A stretch of 64,000 nucleotides of DNA. Source: Mariannaea sp. PMI_226 (lineage: Eukaryota; Ascomycota; Sordariomycetes; Hypocreales; Nectriaceae). This document shows, one piece after another, positions 22,345 to 34,691 of the stretch; positions within the stretch are counted from its first letter, which is position 1, and every line of letters begins with the position of its first letter. Made by a program: the position numbers and the translations under genes. The notes under the pieces are model-generated. The model was not told the origin of the DNA. It made no database searches and was given only the letters and a program-made list of their open reading frames with translations. Location of the stretch: the NCBI GenBank assembly GCA_024336345.1, contig JANFOG010000001.1, positions 248,001 through 312,000 on the forward strand, read 5' to 3'.

Positions 22345-25300
22345 GAAATGGGCTTCGTTGCCTGGGAGCTTTTATGGGTATTGGACGAGTTGTGACTAAA
22401 ATACCACTATCATGACCACGAATATACGATCACGGTGTTAATTGCTGGTCGGGAGTCAAAAGTATGGGAGACTAGCACTTTTTTGGATTTTAAATTAGAT
22501 TTACCACCTCCAGTACGGTAACTTAATTGATAATTGATAGCCAGAACTTTGGACAATGCATCAGGTTGATCTAGACAGGAACAGATAATGATTTGCACCT
22601 AGCGAGATAAGGATACCATGGTGGAGAATGATGAAGGCAGTCAGCCCATTTTCCCCTTTCTCTTATATTGGAACGAGCTTGCGGCACTGCGAAGTTACCT
22701 TTTGGTGTTAATACCATACACCTTGTTATAAAAGATGAGAAAACGGAGAGGGGTTTCATTTTCATTTGTTTTGTGGCCTAATTTAATAGGATGAATACCT
22801 GCACTTGGGTAGACACAGAAAAAAAAAAGGAGGAAAATGAAGGGTGGAAAAAGAAAAGAAAATAAGGAAGAGGGGGAAAAGCGGGAACAAGAAGGACACG
22901 GAAGGGAGGGAATGGAGATAAGTGGATAGCATCATGATGATGATGCGGGTTGATTGCCAACGCACTCACCTGGACAGAGTTGTTTAGAGAATTACATACC
23001 ATGGCAGACTACTGAGTATTATGCATCGCACTTCTTCCTACCATCCTTGTCCGTCCCACTCGACAAAAGCTTTTCCCTCGTCCTTTCCGGGCTGGGGTAA
23101 AACGGTGGGGGGGAAGATTGGTGGAAAACAGTTATTTGTGCTGTCCTGTGTAATGGAGGTTGTTTTCGCTGACTGACCTTGCTTTTTCTGCTGTTTGATG
23201 GTGGCTTGATCCTGGGGGGGCTAAAGATGGAGATGGGAAGTTCCGGGGTTACGAATACCTCGTACGCGGCGGACTCTGTATATCTAACGTGGGATTCGAG
23301 GCGTAAATTCATACATGACGGTAAAACCTCTGCAGTCCGAAGGAGGTAGCCGGCAAGACGAAGCCCAATTCTTGTCCATGACTTTCATATTTCAGGGCGG
23401 GCCTCAGTTCGACGACGTGCACTGCGTGCGCTGCGTGCCTAACATGAGGCACAAATCATCCAAATGGGGCTGTGACTGCCATGCGTTGGACAGGGATTAT
23501 GCCAATCGCGCAAGCCTAGATCCAAATCAAAGGAGCCACGAGGCGCCACCAAGCGTGCCATACATAGTAGTTAGTAGTTAGCAACAGGTGAGCGCCTCAG
23601 AGCCCGATGTTGTGGCGGCATCTCGTCCTTTCGTGACTCTTGCGTTGTGGATGTGCTTTTCCTTTGGGTAGACTTGACGACATGAAGTGAAACTTGCATA
23701 TTCTATGAGTGTTCCATGGGAGCAGTAGATGGAAGAAAGAAAAGTTGACACCAATATCTAGGTATCTTGCCTAGCGATATCCGGTCCTACACATGTAAAA
23801 TGCAAATACGTCCGTCTATCTCATATGTGTATTTCGTACCACCTTGCTGGGCAGTCCTGCCTGCCCACTTACGGGTTCCAGTTGCGAGGCTGATGGGAAC
23901 TGTACACATATTTTTTACCTTTCGAGCAAATATGTCCTACGCTCGTCATGCGAATATTCCTTTGAGAGGTTTGGGGGGGGGGGCAAGGGAAATCAAACCA
24001 TGCAATATCCGCAAGTATATACGCGCAGGGGTGGATTGAGGTACGGTTCTGCCGATGGATAGATCTTTGGGACTTCACCAAGGAGGCTGTGTGCCTTCTT
24101 AAGATAACAATATGATGGATGCTACGGTACAGTACCTACTCTGCTTCCCTAATCTGTCACGTTGCTTGAACCACCCCTTGTTTGTTCAACTATCTTGCTA
24201 GAGTAGTTCTATTCGATATGACAAAGAAGCGGTTATCCGGACGAGTAAGGAAAACGAAAGAGAATCACGACGCTCAGCCCTCTTTTTCCGGCGTCATAAC
24301 AAATTAGATTACAAGGGGGTGGGCGTCTAGATCACTTTCGAGACTCGAGCAATGGATCAAGGCCAATGCTCAGTGGGTGTTGGCAGAAATGCTAGCTGAG
24401 TTTGCTGGGCTAATAACAGGCTGCCGTGCGACGAGTTGTGTGATGTGTCTGCAAAAGGTACGTACCGTCGTCAGAGAATGATACAGGTTTTCGAACAAGA
24501 CGGGTAGGCAAGCCATCACCTTGGATGTCAATGCCCTGGATGATGTGTCCTGTGTGGCGCGGGTGACTGAAGGATCAAGGCCCTTCGTTGGCTGCTGCTC
24601 AGCCCTCTCTGATACGCAGGAAAGCTGAGGACCCATGGCAGCCAAAAGGTTGGTCTTCTACTTTCCCATGTCGAAATAAGCAACAAGACATGTGAGCGGA
24701 TGTATTGGCAAGCAACCCAAGAGGGAGGGAGGGGACAAAGAGAATGACGGAGCGCAAGCAGCACTGCCCTATGCGCATGCACCCTTCTACCCCCCTCTCC
24801 TCGCCCCCAACAGCCGGAAGAAACGGGCGGCGTCACATCTACAAGCGCCTCACCTGCTCCAGAAGTAGCCATGCATGGAAGCTTGATACCTGGGTACATG
24901 CCAGGGTACGTGCGAGTTTGTCGAAATGAACGCGTACGAAAATGACTGCCCACGCGCGCAAGATGTCATGTTACTGGGCCTGTGTGACGACATTGTCCCG
25001 GCAAAAATGGCTGCCATGGCAGCGTGAGGGAGGGCAGAAGAGGGGTCGAAAATCCAGAGAGGAGGGAGGGGGAACAAGGTATGAGTTTTTTTTCTTCTTT
25101 TTTATTTCTTTTTTTCTCTTTTCTTTTCTTTTCCCAATTCTTTCCCCCATTACTGCTAGTCCTTGGTGCTGATAACTAACTCTGGATGAAGTCCTTGGTA
25201 ATCCGGCATGACCAGTCACTTGACTCAACCCTCAATGTGGTTGTTTGCATCCAAAAATTGCTCTGGGCTGACAGTTGGCAAGCAGTTGATGCCAGACGGT

Positions 25301-26469
25301 GCTGGGCACCTTGCACCTGGAACCTGGCACCTGGCACCATTGCTATTTAATGTTTCCCTAGCAAATTTTCAGGTTAGCACCACCTTTTCAGCAAGGTACC
25401 GAAGGTAGGTTACTTGGGCTTGTCTCTTCAGCGGGCCACCTCAAAGGGCGACGCCCGTACCGAGCCCGCAACGCACCGGACCGCCCACCGATTGCTGGCA
25501 AATCAGTGTACTTTGCCCCAGAAGAGTCCCAGCGCCCTTTGCCCCGCTTGCCTCTAGACCTGGTACTTGACGTACCTAAGGATTATTACCCTACCTATAG
25601 GTACCTCAAATAGACAGGCACAGAGGCTAGAGCCACAGCACGTTGGTATGCGGTTCATGGGCGCGTGAGGCCGTTGAAAAAAAAAAAAAAAAAAACAGCT
25701 ACTAGAGGCATCGTACCTTCCAAGGAGATCCGAGGTGCCAGGTACGGACAGCTTAGGGGCATCGGTGCCTGCCTACCTACTTGCCTATCTATCTCTGGAG
25801 GTCATCGTTCGTACGAATGTACATTCAACCGTGCAAGCAAAATAGGCGGACGGGCTGCTTGGTGCTGCATACAAAACTTCGTCTTGTTCCCCGTGAAATT
25901 GGTGCAAAATTCCAAGCTGTTGTCATCTGGTACATGGCGGGGAATTGCTCCCAGGTGCCAGCAAGTAAGGTAGGTAGGTAAGTAGGTAGGTAAAGTAGGT
26001 AATGATGGGGCGAGCTCGGCGAGGCGTGGTCAGGGCAAAGAAGAACAGGTTGGGACAGAGGCCTTCCCACCACGAAAAGAGGGGCAAATTGGCACGTAGG
26101 CGAGGTGGTACCAAGAAGAAAATTCACCCATGCACATCGCTTCACTCAACGACCTTCGCACGTATCTCCCAACGCCTGACCCGCGTTCCGCCTCCACAAG
26201 CCCACTCAAGCCCGCACCGAGCCCAGTCCCAGTGTGCGCTTCTCCCCCCATTTCAGCCAGCTTCTCTTCCAGGTTCTCACCCTGCTGCTAACTACGCACC
26301 CCCCCCCCCCCCCCCCTTCCCTCCCCAAAGACTCCCAAGACTGACCTCGAAATCACCCGTCGCCATTTCTCACCTTCAACTTCATCTCTCTCCATCTTTC
26401 CTTGTTCCTTTATTCTCCTCTCCCGCTCGCCTTCACCCATAACAACTCTTATCATCTTCTTCGCCCACC
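22345..26469. other. 4.1 kb gene-free region between lipase and 14-3-3
   Basis: No coding gene is recognised. Contents seen: a purine-rich stretch at about 22818-22880, a G9 run near 23971, a T/C-rich stretch at 25086-25150, a CACCTGGAACCTGGCACCTGGCACC minisatellite-like run near 25314, an A20 tract at 25677-25696, GGTA repeats at 25972-26002, and a C18 run at 26299-26316. Open frames in it (for example 24370-24953) are low complexity or overlap each other on both strands. The last kilobase presumably contains the 14-3-3 promoter and leader. Confidence 0.55.
26299..26316. repeat. C18 homopolymer
   Basis: Eighteen uninterrupted C bases about 150 bases before the 14-3-3 start codon. This is a likely length-variable tract and possible i-motif/G-quadruplex-type sequence. 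Confidence 0.8.
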
Positions 26470-28160
26470 ATGACCACCGAGGTAAGCAGCGTGATAATTA
26501 TCCCAACCCATTTTCCTATCCCCCTCATTTGCACCGTCTGCTCTTGAGCCTCACCACCCGCTTCCCCTCGTTTCTGCCTTTGTTTTGTGCCTTTCGCCCA
26601 GGCTGGCCCAGTCCGCCCTGCACGTCGCAGCACTGCACTTGCGCAACCCCTCCAACATAACCAACCCCGCCGTCCTCACCCTATCTTCGTGTCGCACTCC
26701 TCATGATTTCGGCCCAGCGAGCTCCTGAACTGCGCACTTTTGACCCTCTGCTGTTGCTTGACCGTCTCCCATATCGCCCCTTTCTCCCCGCTTCTTTTGG
26801 TGATGCCATCAGCCATAGCTCCTCACATTGAAATCATTGCCAAAGATGCTAACCAACCCTCTCTTTAGCGTGAAAGGTTTGTCCTCCCACCTTCTGCCTT
26901 TCCTCCTCCTTCCACATCGTCGTCACTCTCGATCCCCTCGGTTTCGTCGTCGTCGTGGACAGGATGACTCCACCCCACCGAAGCAGAAAAATCACCGTAT
27001 CGTATCACTGACCTCGTGCCTGTTGCAAATTACAGCAAGACCTTCCTGGCCCGCCTCTGCGAGCAGGCCGAGCGCTACGATGAGATGGTCACCTACATGA
27101 AGGAGGTGGCCAAGCTCGGCGGTGAGCTCACTGTCGACGAGCGAAACCTCCTCAGCGTTGCCTACAAGAACGTTGTCGGCACTCGCCGTGCCTCGTGGCG
27201 AATCATCTCCTCGATCGAGCAGAAGGAGGAGTCCAAGGGCTCTGACAAGCACGTCACCACCATCAAGGAGTACCGCAGCAAGATCGAGACAGAGCTTGAG
27301 AAGGTCTGCCAAGATGTTCTTGACGTCCTTGACGAGTCTCTCATCCCCAACGCTGCCACTGGCGAGTCCAAGGTCTTCTACCACAAGATGTATGTTTTGC
27401 CCCCAAGTTTCTAACCCCGCCCCCGCCTTGTCTTGAGGTCATTTGCATATATCATTTTTTCCCCTCTTGTTTCCTCTTCTCTCCTTTTGTGCGTCTGTTA
27501 TTACATCTATCAGTTTATGTCTCTTCCCCCTAATTTTCCCACCCCAACCCCTCCTCTCCCATAGAAGCAGGATGTCTTACCATTTGAAATCTATTTGCCG
27601 AAGAAAGTCGTTCTAATTTTTTATTACAGGAAGGGTGACTACCACCGATACCTCGCCGAGTTTGCTTCCGGTGAGAAGCGCAAGGTCGCTGCCACTGCTG
27701 CTCATGAGGCTTACAAGGTGAGGCTAAATCCCCCTCTGTCACATGCCGCGCGATCCGGGCCCCCTCGCGCCCACCCCGCTGACTCTTTGCCCAACCACAG
27801 AACGCCACCGATGTTGCCCAGACTGAGCTTACTCCTACCCACCCTATCCGCCTGGGTCTTGCTCTGAACTTCTCCGTCTTCTACTACGAGATTCTGAACT
27901 CTCCCGATCGTGCTTGCCACCTCGCGAAGCAGGCCTTCGACGATGCTATTGCCGAGCTCGACTCTCTCTCCGAGGAGTCTTACCGTGACAGCACCCTCAT
28001 CATGCAGCTTCTCCGTGACAACCTGACCCTCTGGACTTCTTCTGACAGTGCTGAGGCCGAGACTGGCGCCGCCGATGCCCCCAAGAAGGATGAGGGCGAG
28101 GCCGAGAAGCCTGCTGAGGAGGCTCCCAAGGAGGAGACCGCGCCTGCGGCCGCTTCTTAA
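26470..28160 (+). CDS. 14-3-3 protein
   Basis: Five exons: 26470-26481, 26869-26876, 27036-27389, 27630-27717 and 27801-28160, giving 273 residues. Joined protein opens [20 protein letters not shown] and carries [20 protein letters not shown] (14-3-3 signature 1 region), [18 protein letters not shown] (signature 2) and the phosphopeptide-pocket residues in those helices. The tail is acidic, with repeats of E, A and K. 14-3-3 proteins are dimers that bind phosphoserine or phosphothreonine motifs in many kinases, channels and enzymes. Exon 1 codes for only MTTE and exon 2 is an 8-base microexon. Both are required to restore the near-universal RES-K start of the first helix. Intron 1 is long (387 bases), which often marks leader-proximal introns of highly expressed fungal genes. 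Confidence 0.96.
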
Positions 28161-29449
28161 ATCTTGTTCCACCCTATCCTCGATACCACGGGCATTTCGG
28201 CATATTGGAACCGAGATACCATCAAGCCCCCGCTACCTCGAGTCTGCCCCCGGACACACAGATAGCTGGGCCTGTCTTGGGCGGGCTGACGGATAGTACG
28301 AGGCATTTTCTTTTTTTTGTTTGCGCAGTGCGTTGCTTTTCATGGCAAGAGAGAGAGAGGCGGGAAATATGGGGTTGGTTCAGGCGAGGGAAGGTACACG
28401 GCATGGATTCTTCTTCGTCTTGTTCCTCCGTTGGACTCGGCAATCGACCGACGGCTTTTACCTGACAGATTAATCGCAAAGCTCCCCCTCCGTCCATCGA
28501 TATGTTTACCTACATAGTGTTCTTGCCCCCTTTTTTTCATCCTCTTGTCCTTCATCCCCTTGTGGTTAATGCCGTGGAGAGTGGCCATGCCTGTGTTCAT
28601 GACGGATTACTATGGAAATGCTTGTTTCTGCTTTTATCAACCCTCCCCCCCCATGTTTCCTTGTTTACCTTTGAATGTTTGTTTTCTCAAGTCTTATGTT
28701 TTCTGGTCGTTTTAACCAACCCTCTTGGGAGAAGAGATTATGGATCTGTGTTCAGTTGTTCTTGTACTTGAAGGCACCAAATCCAAATTCTCAAAATTCC
28801 CCAAACAAATCTCCCCCTACCAAAAGAAGAAAAAGCCAAAAACCAAATCATACCAAACAATTATGTCCATGTCCTTTCAGATGGTTCACAAGGCACGTTC
28901 GACGGGCGACCGAATTAGAACGGTGCGACCACGGGGTTCACTCTTCTGCTAGGCGCCCGTCTTCCTTACCTAACGCTGACACCCAAAGAACGAAAAAAAA
29001 AACACGCCAAAAAATTTCTCCTAACCAGTTCAACGTTCCAAAAATGAGGCTCGCGAGGCACAGGTGGAGTTGGAAGAAGGCTACGGGAAAAAGCAAGAGC
29101 AAGAACGGAGAGCAAAAAGTGTCAATTTCTGTCAATCTTCTCTTGGGGTCAGGAAAGTGTTCAAGTGGTTATTTGTAAAGGACGTGAATTAATGAAGAAT
29201 CAATGCTATCATGACACATGTCGACATGGCCCCCTTGCCGCTCCAGATGATTACTTTCTAATATATATAATGATTATAGCCCGTAATAGTAGTAGGCTTA
29301 GCGAAAAGCACCGTAGTTCCATGACTCCCCTGGCTTGGAAAAAGAAAAAGATTATAGGGGTATTACGCTTCGATATGTAGGTTTTGCATGCCGGGGGTGT
29401 CAGGCTTGGCGAGGAGCTTCGCGCCTGCTAATATGGATAGTTGTCGTTT
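28161..29449. other. convergent region 3' of 14-3-3 and of the 186-residue gene
   Basis: About 1.3 kb between the 14-3-3 stop and the stop of the minus-strand gene. It is T-rich, with runs such as TTTTTTTT near 28310 and 28531, consistent with a long 14-3-3 3' UTR. Frames at 28675-29178 are low complexity and have no domain. Confidence 0.6.
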
Positions 29450-30010
29450 CTATAAGGCGGGAGAAGTTTGGCCGTCGCGGTTGTCGTCTGGATTGGTCCC
29501 CTGGGTGAGCAGTCTGGCTGCTCGCTGGAGCCTCTCTTGTCTTTGGCGCAAGCCATTGGCGCCGCCATCCTCCTCACTATACCTATTTACGATGCCAGCG
29601 TCTCCCTCATTGTTGAGCCCATCGTTGGTGTTGGTCCCTTCTCTGGTCAATGCCTTCGGCCTGTCGTTGCGGTACATGGAGGTGCGCTGGGCATCTGGAC
29701 CTAGGGAAGGGGTATAACGGCGGCGGGAAAACCGCCAGCTGATGCGCTTCCACAAGCCACGCCCCTTGCTAAGGGTTGGAGACAGTGGTGAGTCGGTCTC
29801 TAGGAGGTTCGGGCGACCATCGACCCCATCTTCAGGTAGAGGACTGGCGGCCGAGTTTGAAGTGTCAGAGGAATGAGAAGATGTCGGCAGCGAGAGGGCG
29901 GAAGCCACCTCGGTGCGCCAGATGAGGATGCGCTCTTGTTTGGCTGGGGTCATGAGAGGGTTGACTGGTGCTCGGGGAGCGGCCGGTGTGATTGGGGCGA
30001 TTGCGTCCAT
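29450..30010 (-). CDS. hypothetical protein, 186 residues
   Basis: A single open exon on the minus strand. I chose the ATG at 30010 because the protein then begins MDAIAPITPAAPRAPVNPLM, which looks like a designed N-terminus. The frame extends upstream to 30136, but that part has a different character. I do not recognise the family. Seen: a proline-rich start, then TPAKQERILIWRTEVASAL (a likely helix), a serine-rich middle, a basic patch WKRISWRFSRRRYTPSLG near residues 90-110, and a glutamine/arginine helix (RQRQERLQRAARLL) close to the C-terminus. There is no signal peptide and no membrane segment. Basic patches could bind nucleic acid or membranes, but this is conjecture. Convergent with 14-3-3, with a very long upstream gap (4.7 kb). 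Confidence 0.65.
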   Translation of the reverse strand: MDAIAPITPAAPRAPVNPLMTPAKQERILIWRTEVASALSLPTSSHSSDTSNSAASPLPEDGVDGRPNLLETDSPLSPTLSKGRGLWKRISWRFSRRRYTPSLGPDAQRTSMYRNDRPKALTREGTNTNDGLNNEGDAGIVNRYSEEDGGANGLRQRQERLQRAARLLTQGTNPDDNRDGQTSPAL

Positions 30011-33000
30011 TGGAACCACAGTGATTTGAAATATTAGAAGGATTATACGGCCAGAGAGAGGTATTAGGAGGGAGCAGGCGAGACGCTCTAGTTGTATCCA
30101 AATGTTTGTATGAAAGGAGGTTTTCCCCTTGGTCAAACTCCCAGTTTAGGTATGTGGGCAAGCCGCGTGCCTGCGCGCAAGGAAGATGGTGTTCACTAAA
30201 TATTCGCAGTGCGGGTAGGGGTCGTACTGTAGGTAGTTGACGTTATTGCAGATGATTGACGAGATAAGTTGAGTTGGGGAGGATCGAGGATAGCGTCGAT
30301 CGTCCTCAATCAATACCGAACCAAGGTCAAAGCCCAAACACCAAGTGCAAGCCCCAACCCCAGTCCAAAAGGCGGGTTTGTTGATCGAGGGATCGGAACT
30401 GATTTATTTTCGTTCGGTGGTTGGTTGGCGGGCTGTTTTTGTTGCAGACTTTGTAGAACAATTCAATTCAACCCGGTCGGATGATGGCGAATAGCAGCGA
30501 TGCGGTGTCGACGCTGTCTCAGCACAGACAAGACTGCTAGTGGTACTCCGTACAATGGCGGCGATTCGATCCAGCGCCGAAGAGGAGAGAGGGATGGGAT
30601 GAGGATGGGGAAGGGGGGGGGAGCGCGATGCAATTCGACGTGTCAGGCCGGCAGAACTGAATCAGTGTTCGGTCACACGCAGTGCTGCAGGCGACCCGGG
30701 TCGGAGGATGTGGTTGAACGAAGAGGGAGACAGGGAGGGAGAGAAGTATCATGAGATGGGATCTATGGAGCGATGAACCGGGGGGAGTCCTAGCGAGGTG
30801 GGCCAGAAATCGGAGCCGCCTCAAAAGGACGGACAGAACAAGGGTGTGGGGAGGATAAAGAGGAAAAATGGAGGAAGCACGAGGCCAATTCAGACTGGAA
30901 ATGAATAGAGACAAGATATGATGATGAAGATGATGAAGATGATGATGATAAGGGGGGGAGGACGGCGACGGCGACGGCGACGACGATAGTCTTTGGGCGT
31001 TGAATCTTTCGTTCCTCTTCCTTTCTCTTTATTTATTCCCCCGTTTGCTAGATTGTAGGGACGCAAGAAACTAGGGAGCTAGGGGATGAAGATGAGGACG
31101 AAGGGTGGGACGAAGGGATATTAACTAGGACGAGTACGGAGCACAGAGTACCGGTGAGGTTCCCTTGTACAGTACTGTGTCAAAGGTAGGTAAGGTAAGC
31201 TGGAAGGCATGTCTGGCATAGCACACAGACTTAGGTAGGTAGGTAGGTAGATACCTGCTGTGGAGTAGAGGCGGGCAGGTAGGTACGGCACACAGAGGGC
31301 AATTATTGCAGAGCACACAAGTAGAAGAAATTGCGATTATCGGGGGTTAAGGTCGCTGCAGTATCCGTACATAGCGAGGTGAACTAAAAAGAAGGGACGG
31401 ACTAAGTTACTTTGTAGTCGGGTACCTTGGTGTACTGGGAGGATGGGGCAAGAAAGAGGTTTTAGTCGTCGTGCCTTCTTTTTCCTTTCCAAGGGTGCAA
31501 CCAGGCCCCAAAAAGAAAAGAGAAGGGAGGGGGGGAATGACAAAACGAAAATAAAAGGCAAAGGAAAATGAAGAAGAAAAAGAAAAACAAGAAGAAGAAT
31601 AAAATAAGAAAAGGACTAGTGGCGACTGTCTTTACACAAAGGATATAAGGTATTCAACTGTCGCGTGTACCGTAGCGTGAAGTGATAGTACGAAAACTAT
31701 CTACCGTAATTATGAGTAAACTGCGGAGTCAGCTCGGTAGGTGTGCTAAGGTAAGGCGCCTCTTATCTCTTATTTTTTGGTGGCTTACCACTGTGTAATT
31801 ACTGTGTTGGTGGGAGGGCGGGGGGGGAGGATATGAGTGAGACCCTTGCAGCACGGGACGTGAACTCTTCTCCACAGATGGGGAGCCTGGATGGCACATA
31901 CTTGGGCTTGTATGCATTGGACGTTGGGTTTAAGACAGAAAGACGGGAAGAAGAAGAGAAGAAAAGAAAAGTAAAATAAAATAAAATAAAATAAATAAAA
32001 AGAGGCCGACTTTGATGGAGGGAGAGCTGCTGCAAGGATGGAGTGAGTGAGTAAGCGAGAGAAGCATTATTGATTCATGCAGTCTTTTACTGCGTGCGTG
32101 CATGTAACGAATATTGCTTTTTTTTTTTTTCTTTTTTTTTTTTCCAATGGGAGGTTGGCGGCGGCGATTACATCTGCGGCTTGCTTAGTACGTATAAAAT
32201 AATGATTACATGGGCGATTGTAGGTACCTCAAACAAAACATGCATGTATAATCTCCACAGCACCTACCTAACCTAACCTACAGCATCGGATGCATATCTA
32301 GGTAGGTTCACATTGGGGTTACAAGATAGAGTACCTATATCACCTATTGCCGTAGGTTGGTGCTAGTCACTTACATAATGCCTAGATAGACGCATAACTT
32401 TTGGCCTGGAACACAGTATCATGAGGTGAGCAAAGCGCGAGCCATTTGGGGAAAGATGATAACTAAATAAAGGAGGCCGTGAAGGTTCCCGTGCAGGCTC
32501 GCCACTGACCTTGACTCACCGGTCCATCTGATGAGAATAAGGGTTGCTAGACGTATCAAAATGGGTTACACACCGGAGACACGGTGCATTTGAATTTTTA
32601 TATTGTTTTTTTTCCCTTTCCTTTTTCTTTTCTTTTTATTTAGCGGCAAACGTGTCAAGCCTAGGAAAAAAAAAAAGATATACTAGCGAGTGGTGGTCGT
32701 GTGGCCAAGGATAGTGACACACACCCACGTACTCACACACACCCACATTGACTTGATCAGACGCCTCACCAGTGCTCATTTGGCCCCTTCTCTCAACGTC
32801 CTACAGCTAAAGAACTTGTCCAACTGACCCAGCCAGTGCACACTTGGATTTGAATAGAGCTTCAAGGCCCATAAACCCTCTCGCCCCTCCCCCCCCCCAG
32901 CCCCAACCCCAAGAGGGAGCGCAAAGTACGTTGGGAACAGAGGAATCTCGGTGTGTGCCCCATCATTCGTTTTCACCGGTATGTGGCGTAGACTATATGT

Positions 33001-34691
33001 CCACAGAGACATAGCCAAGAATAAAAAAAAAAAACAAAGAAAAGAAAAAAGAAAACAAAAAAAGGTTCGGCGCTTTGTTGACATGCCACCTGAATTCTCG
33101 CAACCAAAAGTAACGTGTACTGGACCACGCAAAGGAGAAAAGAAGGACATCAGCCTTCCAGTGGAAAATGGCGGATGTTGACCCAGTTTTACCGCGTATC
33201 CAGACATATCGTATCGCTCTCGAAGTAGCAGCGGCTGCAGAAAGTGTCTGCTAACTGATTCAATAATGACTGTCATTCTGCATGGCCTACTCTGTATATG
33301 TAGGGCGATGTCGCTATTACACAGCACCAGTCCATATGAAACATTGACTCCTTTGGCCAACAGAGCACAAGGGGGCTTTCCCACTCGTAATGTAACCACC
33401 AAACTACCAAACTGCCACTCTCCCAGACTTGAATATGTATCAATACAGTCATTTACACCTGAAAGGTGTGTCTCCAGGTGATTAGCCAGCTTTTCGAGGG
33501 CTCAATATCGAAGTTTCGTTCTTGTTGTTATAAACTGATATTCATGCTCGGATGGCATTATGCTTATACAGCATGTGGCATTTGAACGTGTGTACATGAT
33601 ACTGCTTGAGCAGTGGAGTTGCCAGAATCAATCTCATCTCCTTGTTGAGTACCATGTTCATGATTATGATTACCAAAGATACAATAGTCGCTCTTACATT
33701 ATCATGGTAACGCATTCCGCCGTTACTGTTTGTGATTCTAAGAAAAGCGACCTGGCAAGCTGGACAGAGGCTCGCTGAGCTGGTGGAGTTGTCCTGATCC
33801 ATTTGCCATCAGAAACGGTCTGAGCGATCAGGAGGCCCAACTTCGAGCTGAAGCTGGCGGAGGTCTTTTTCCAGGAGCTTGCCAGGCTTTCCCTTCATCT
33901 AATGGGCCGAGAGTGAGGCGCCATGGGAATTACCATGAGGATAGGAACCATGAGAACAGACCGGAGATGAAACTGCTTGCCCGCCAGGATCCTCGAACGC
34001 ATTTTTGGCAGTGGTGAAGATTTTCATTACGGGAGTAGGCAGGCAGAAGACTTTGACTGCCCTCTCAGCTTCCGGTGGCACTTTTCAAGCTCCCGCGGAG
34101 GCATGAATCTACGTCTGCCCTCGTGCCCTTGATAGTATATACAGGCAGCGGAAGTTTCTTGTTGCCGCACCGTTAACTCACCTTGATCTAGGCGGGCAGG
34201 TCTTAATAGGTCTTTGTGCCTACCTTGCTGTAGGTTGAACACAAGGAACCGATGAACCGTCCAACACCATCATCAATCGCAAATAAACAGACACCCACCC
34301 AAACCCTCGAGCAACCTGCAAAGCAATGATATCATTTATCATTTCACAATCAAACGTGTTGCACCAAAATCGTAAAATCATTTCACATTGTTGTGTGTGT
34401 CATTCCCTCCCTCCACTCATTTTGTCCTCGTTCATTTGAACCTTTGTGTTCACCCGACTCCTGTGTGGTCTTGGACTCTTCTTTGTCTCTACCCCTGCCC
34501 CCAACAAAGCCAACCACTTTCTCCCCTTTGTTTGTCTCTCCCGCTTGCTTGCCCCCTTTTTGTGACCTATACTTTTTAAAAAAAAATGATAAGATAAAGT
34601 ACCAAGCCTAACCATTGCCCTGGGTCCTACTGGAGACAGGCACTGCGACTTATCACCATAGTCATGCATCACATCTCATAAGCTTTTGTTT
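30011..34691. other. 4.7 kb gene-free region
   Basis: No gene is recognised. It is rich in simple sequence: GATGAA repeats at about 30918-30950, GACGGC repeats at 30961-30989, TAGG repeats at 31233-31253, AAAAT repeats at about 31972-31999, T12-C-T12 at 32119-32143, and A/G-rich tracts at 33021-33065. The 208-residue frame at 32776-33402 (minus) contains a pure FFCFLFSFLCFFFLF stretch from a purine tract and no domain. Part is expected to be promoter of the 186-residue gene and 3' flank of the synaptojanin gene. Confidence 0.55.
30918..30989. repeat. GATGAA/GACGGC microsatellites
   Basis: Two neighbouring trinucleotide-based runs: GATGATGAAGATGATGAAG-type at 30918-30952 and GGCGAC repeats at 30961-30989. 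They lie about 0.9 kb upstream of the 186-residue gene start, possibly within its leader or promoter. Confidence 0.75.

Noticed and set aside
24370..24953. Overlapping minus-strand frames of 91 and 141 codons
   Set aside because: Two frames on the same strand overlap, neither has a domain or splice support; composition looks intergenic.
32776..33402. 208-codon minus-strand open frame
   Set aside because: Its middle is a phenylalanine-rich artefact of a purine tract, no domain is visible, and the segment is full of simple repeats.
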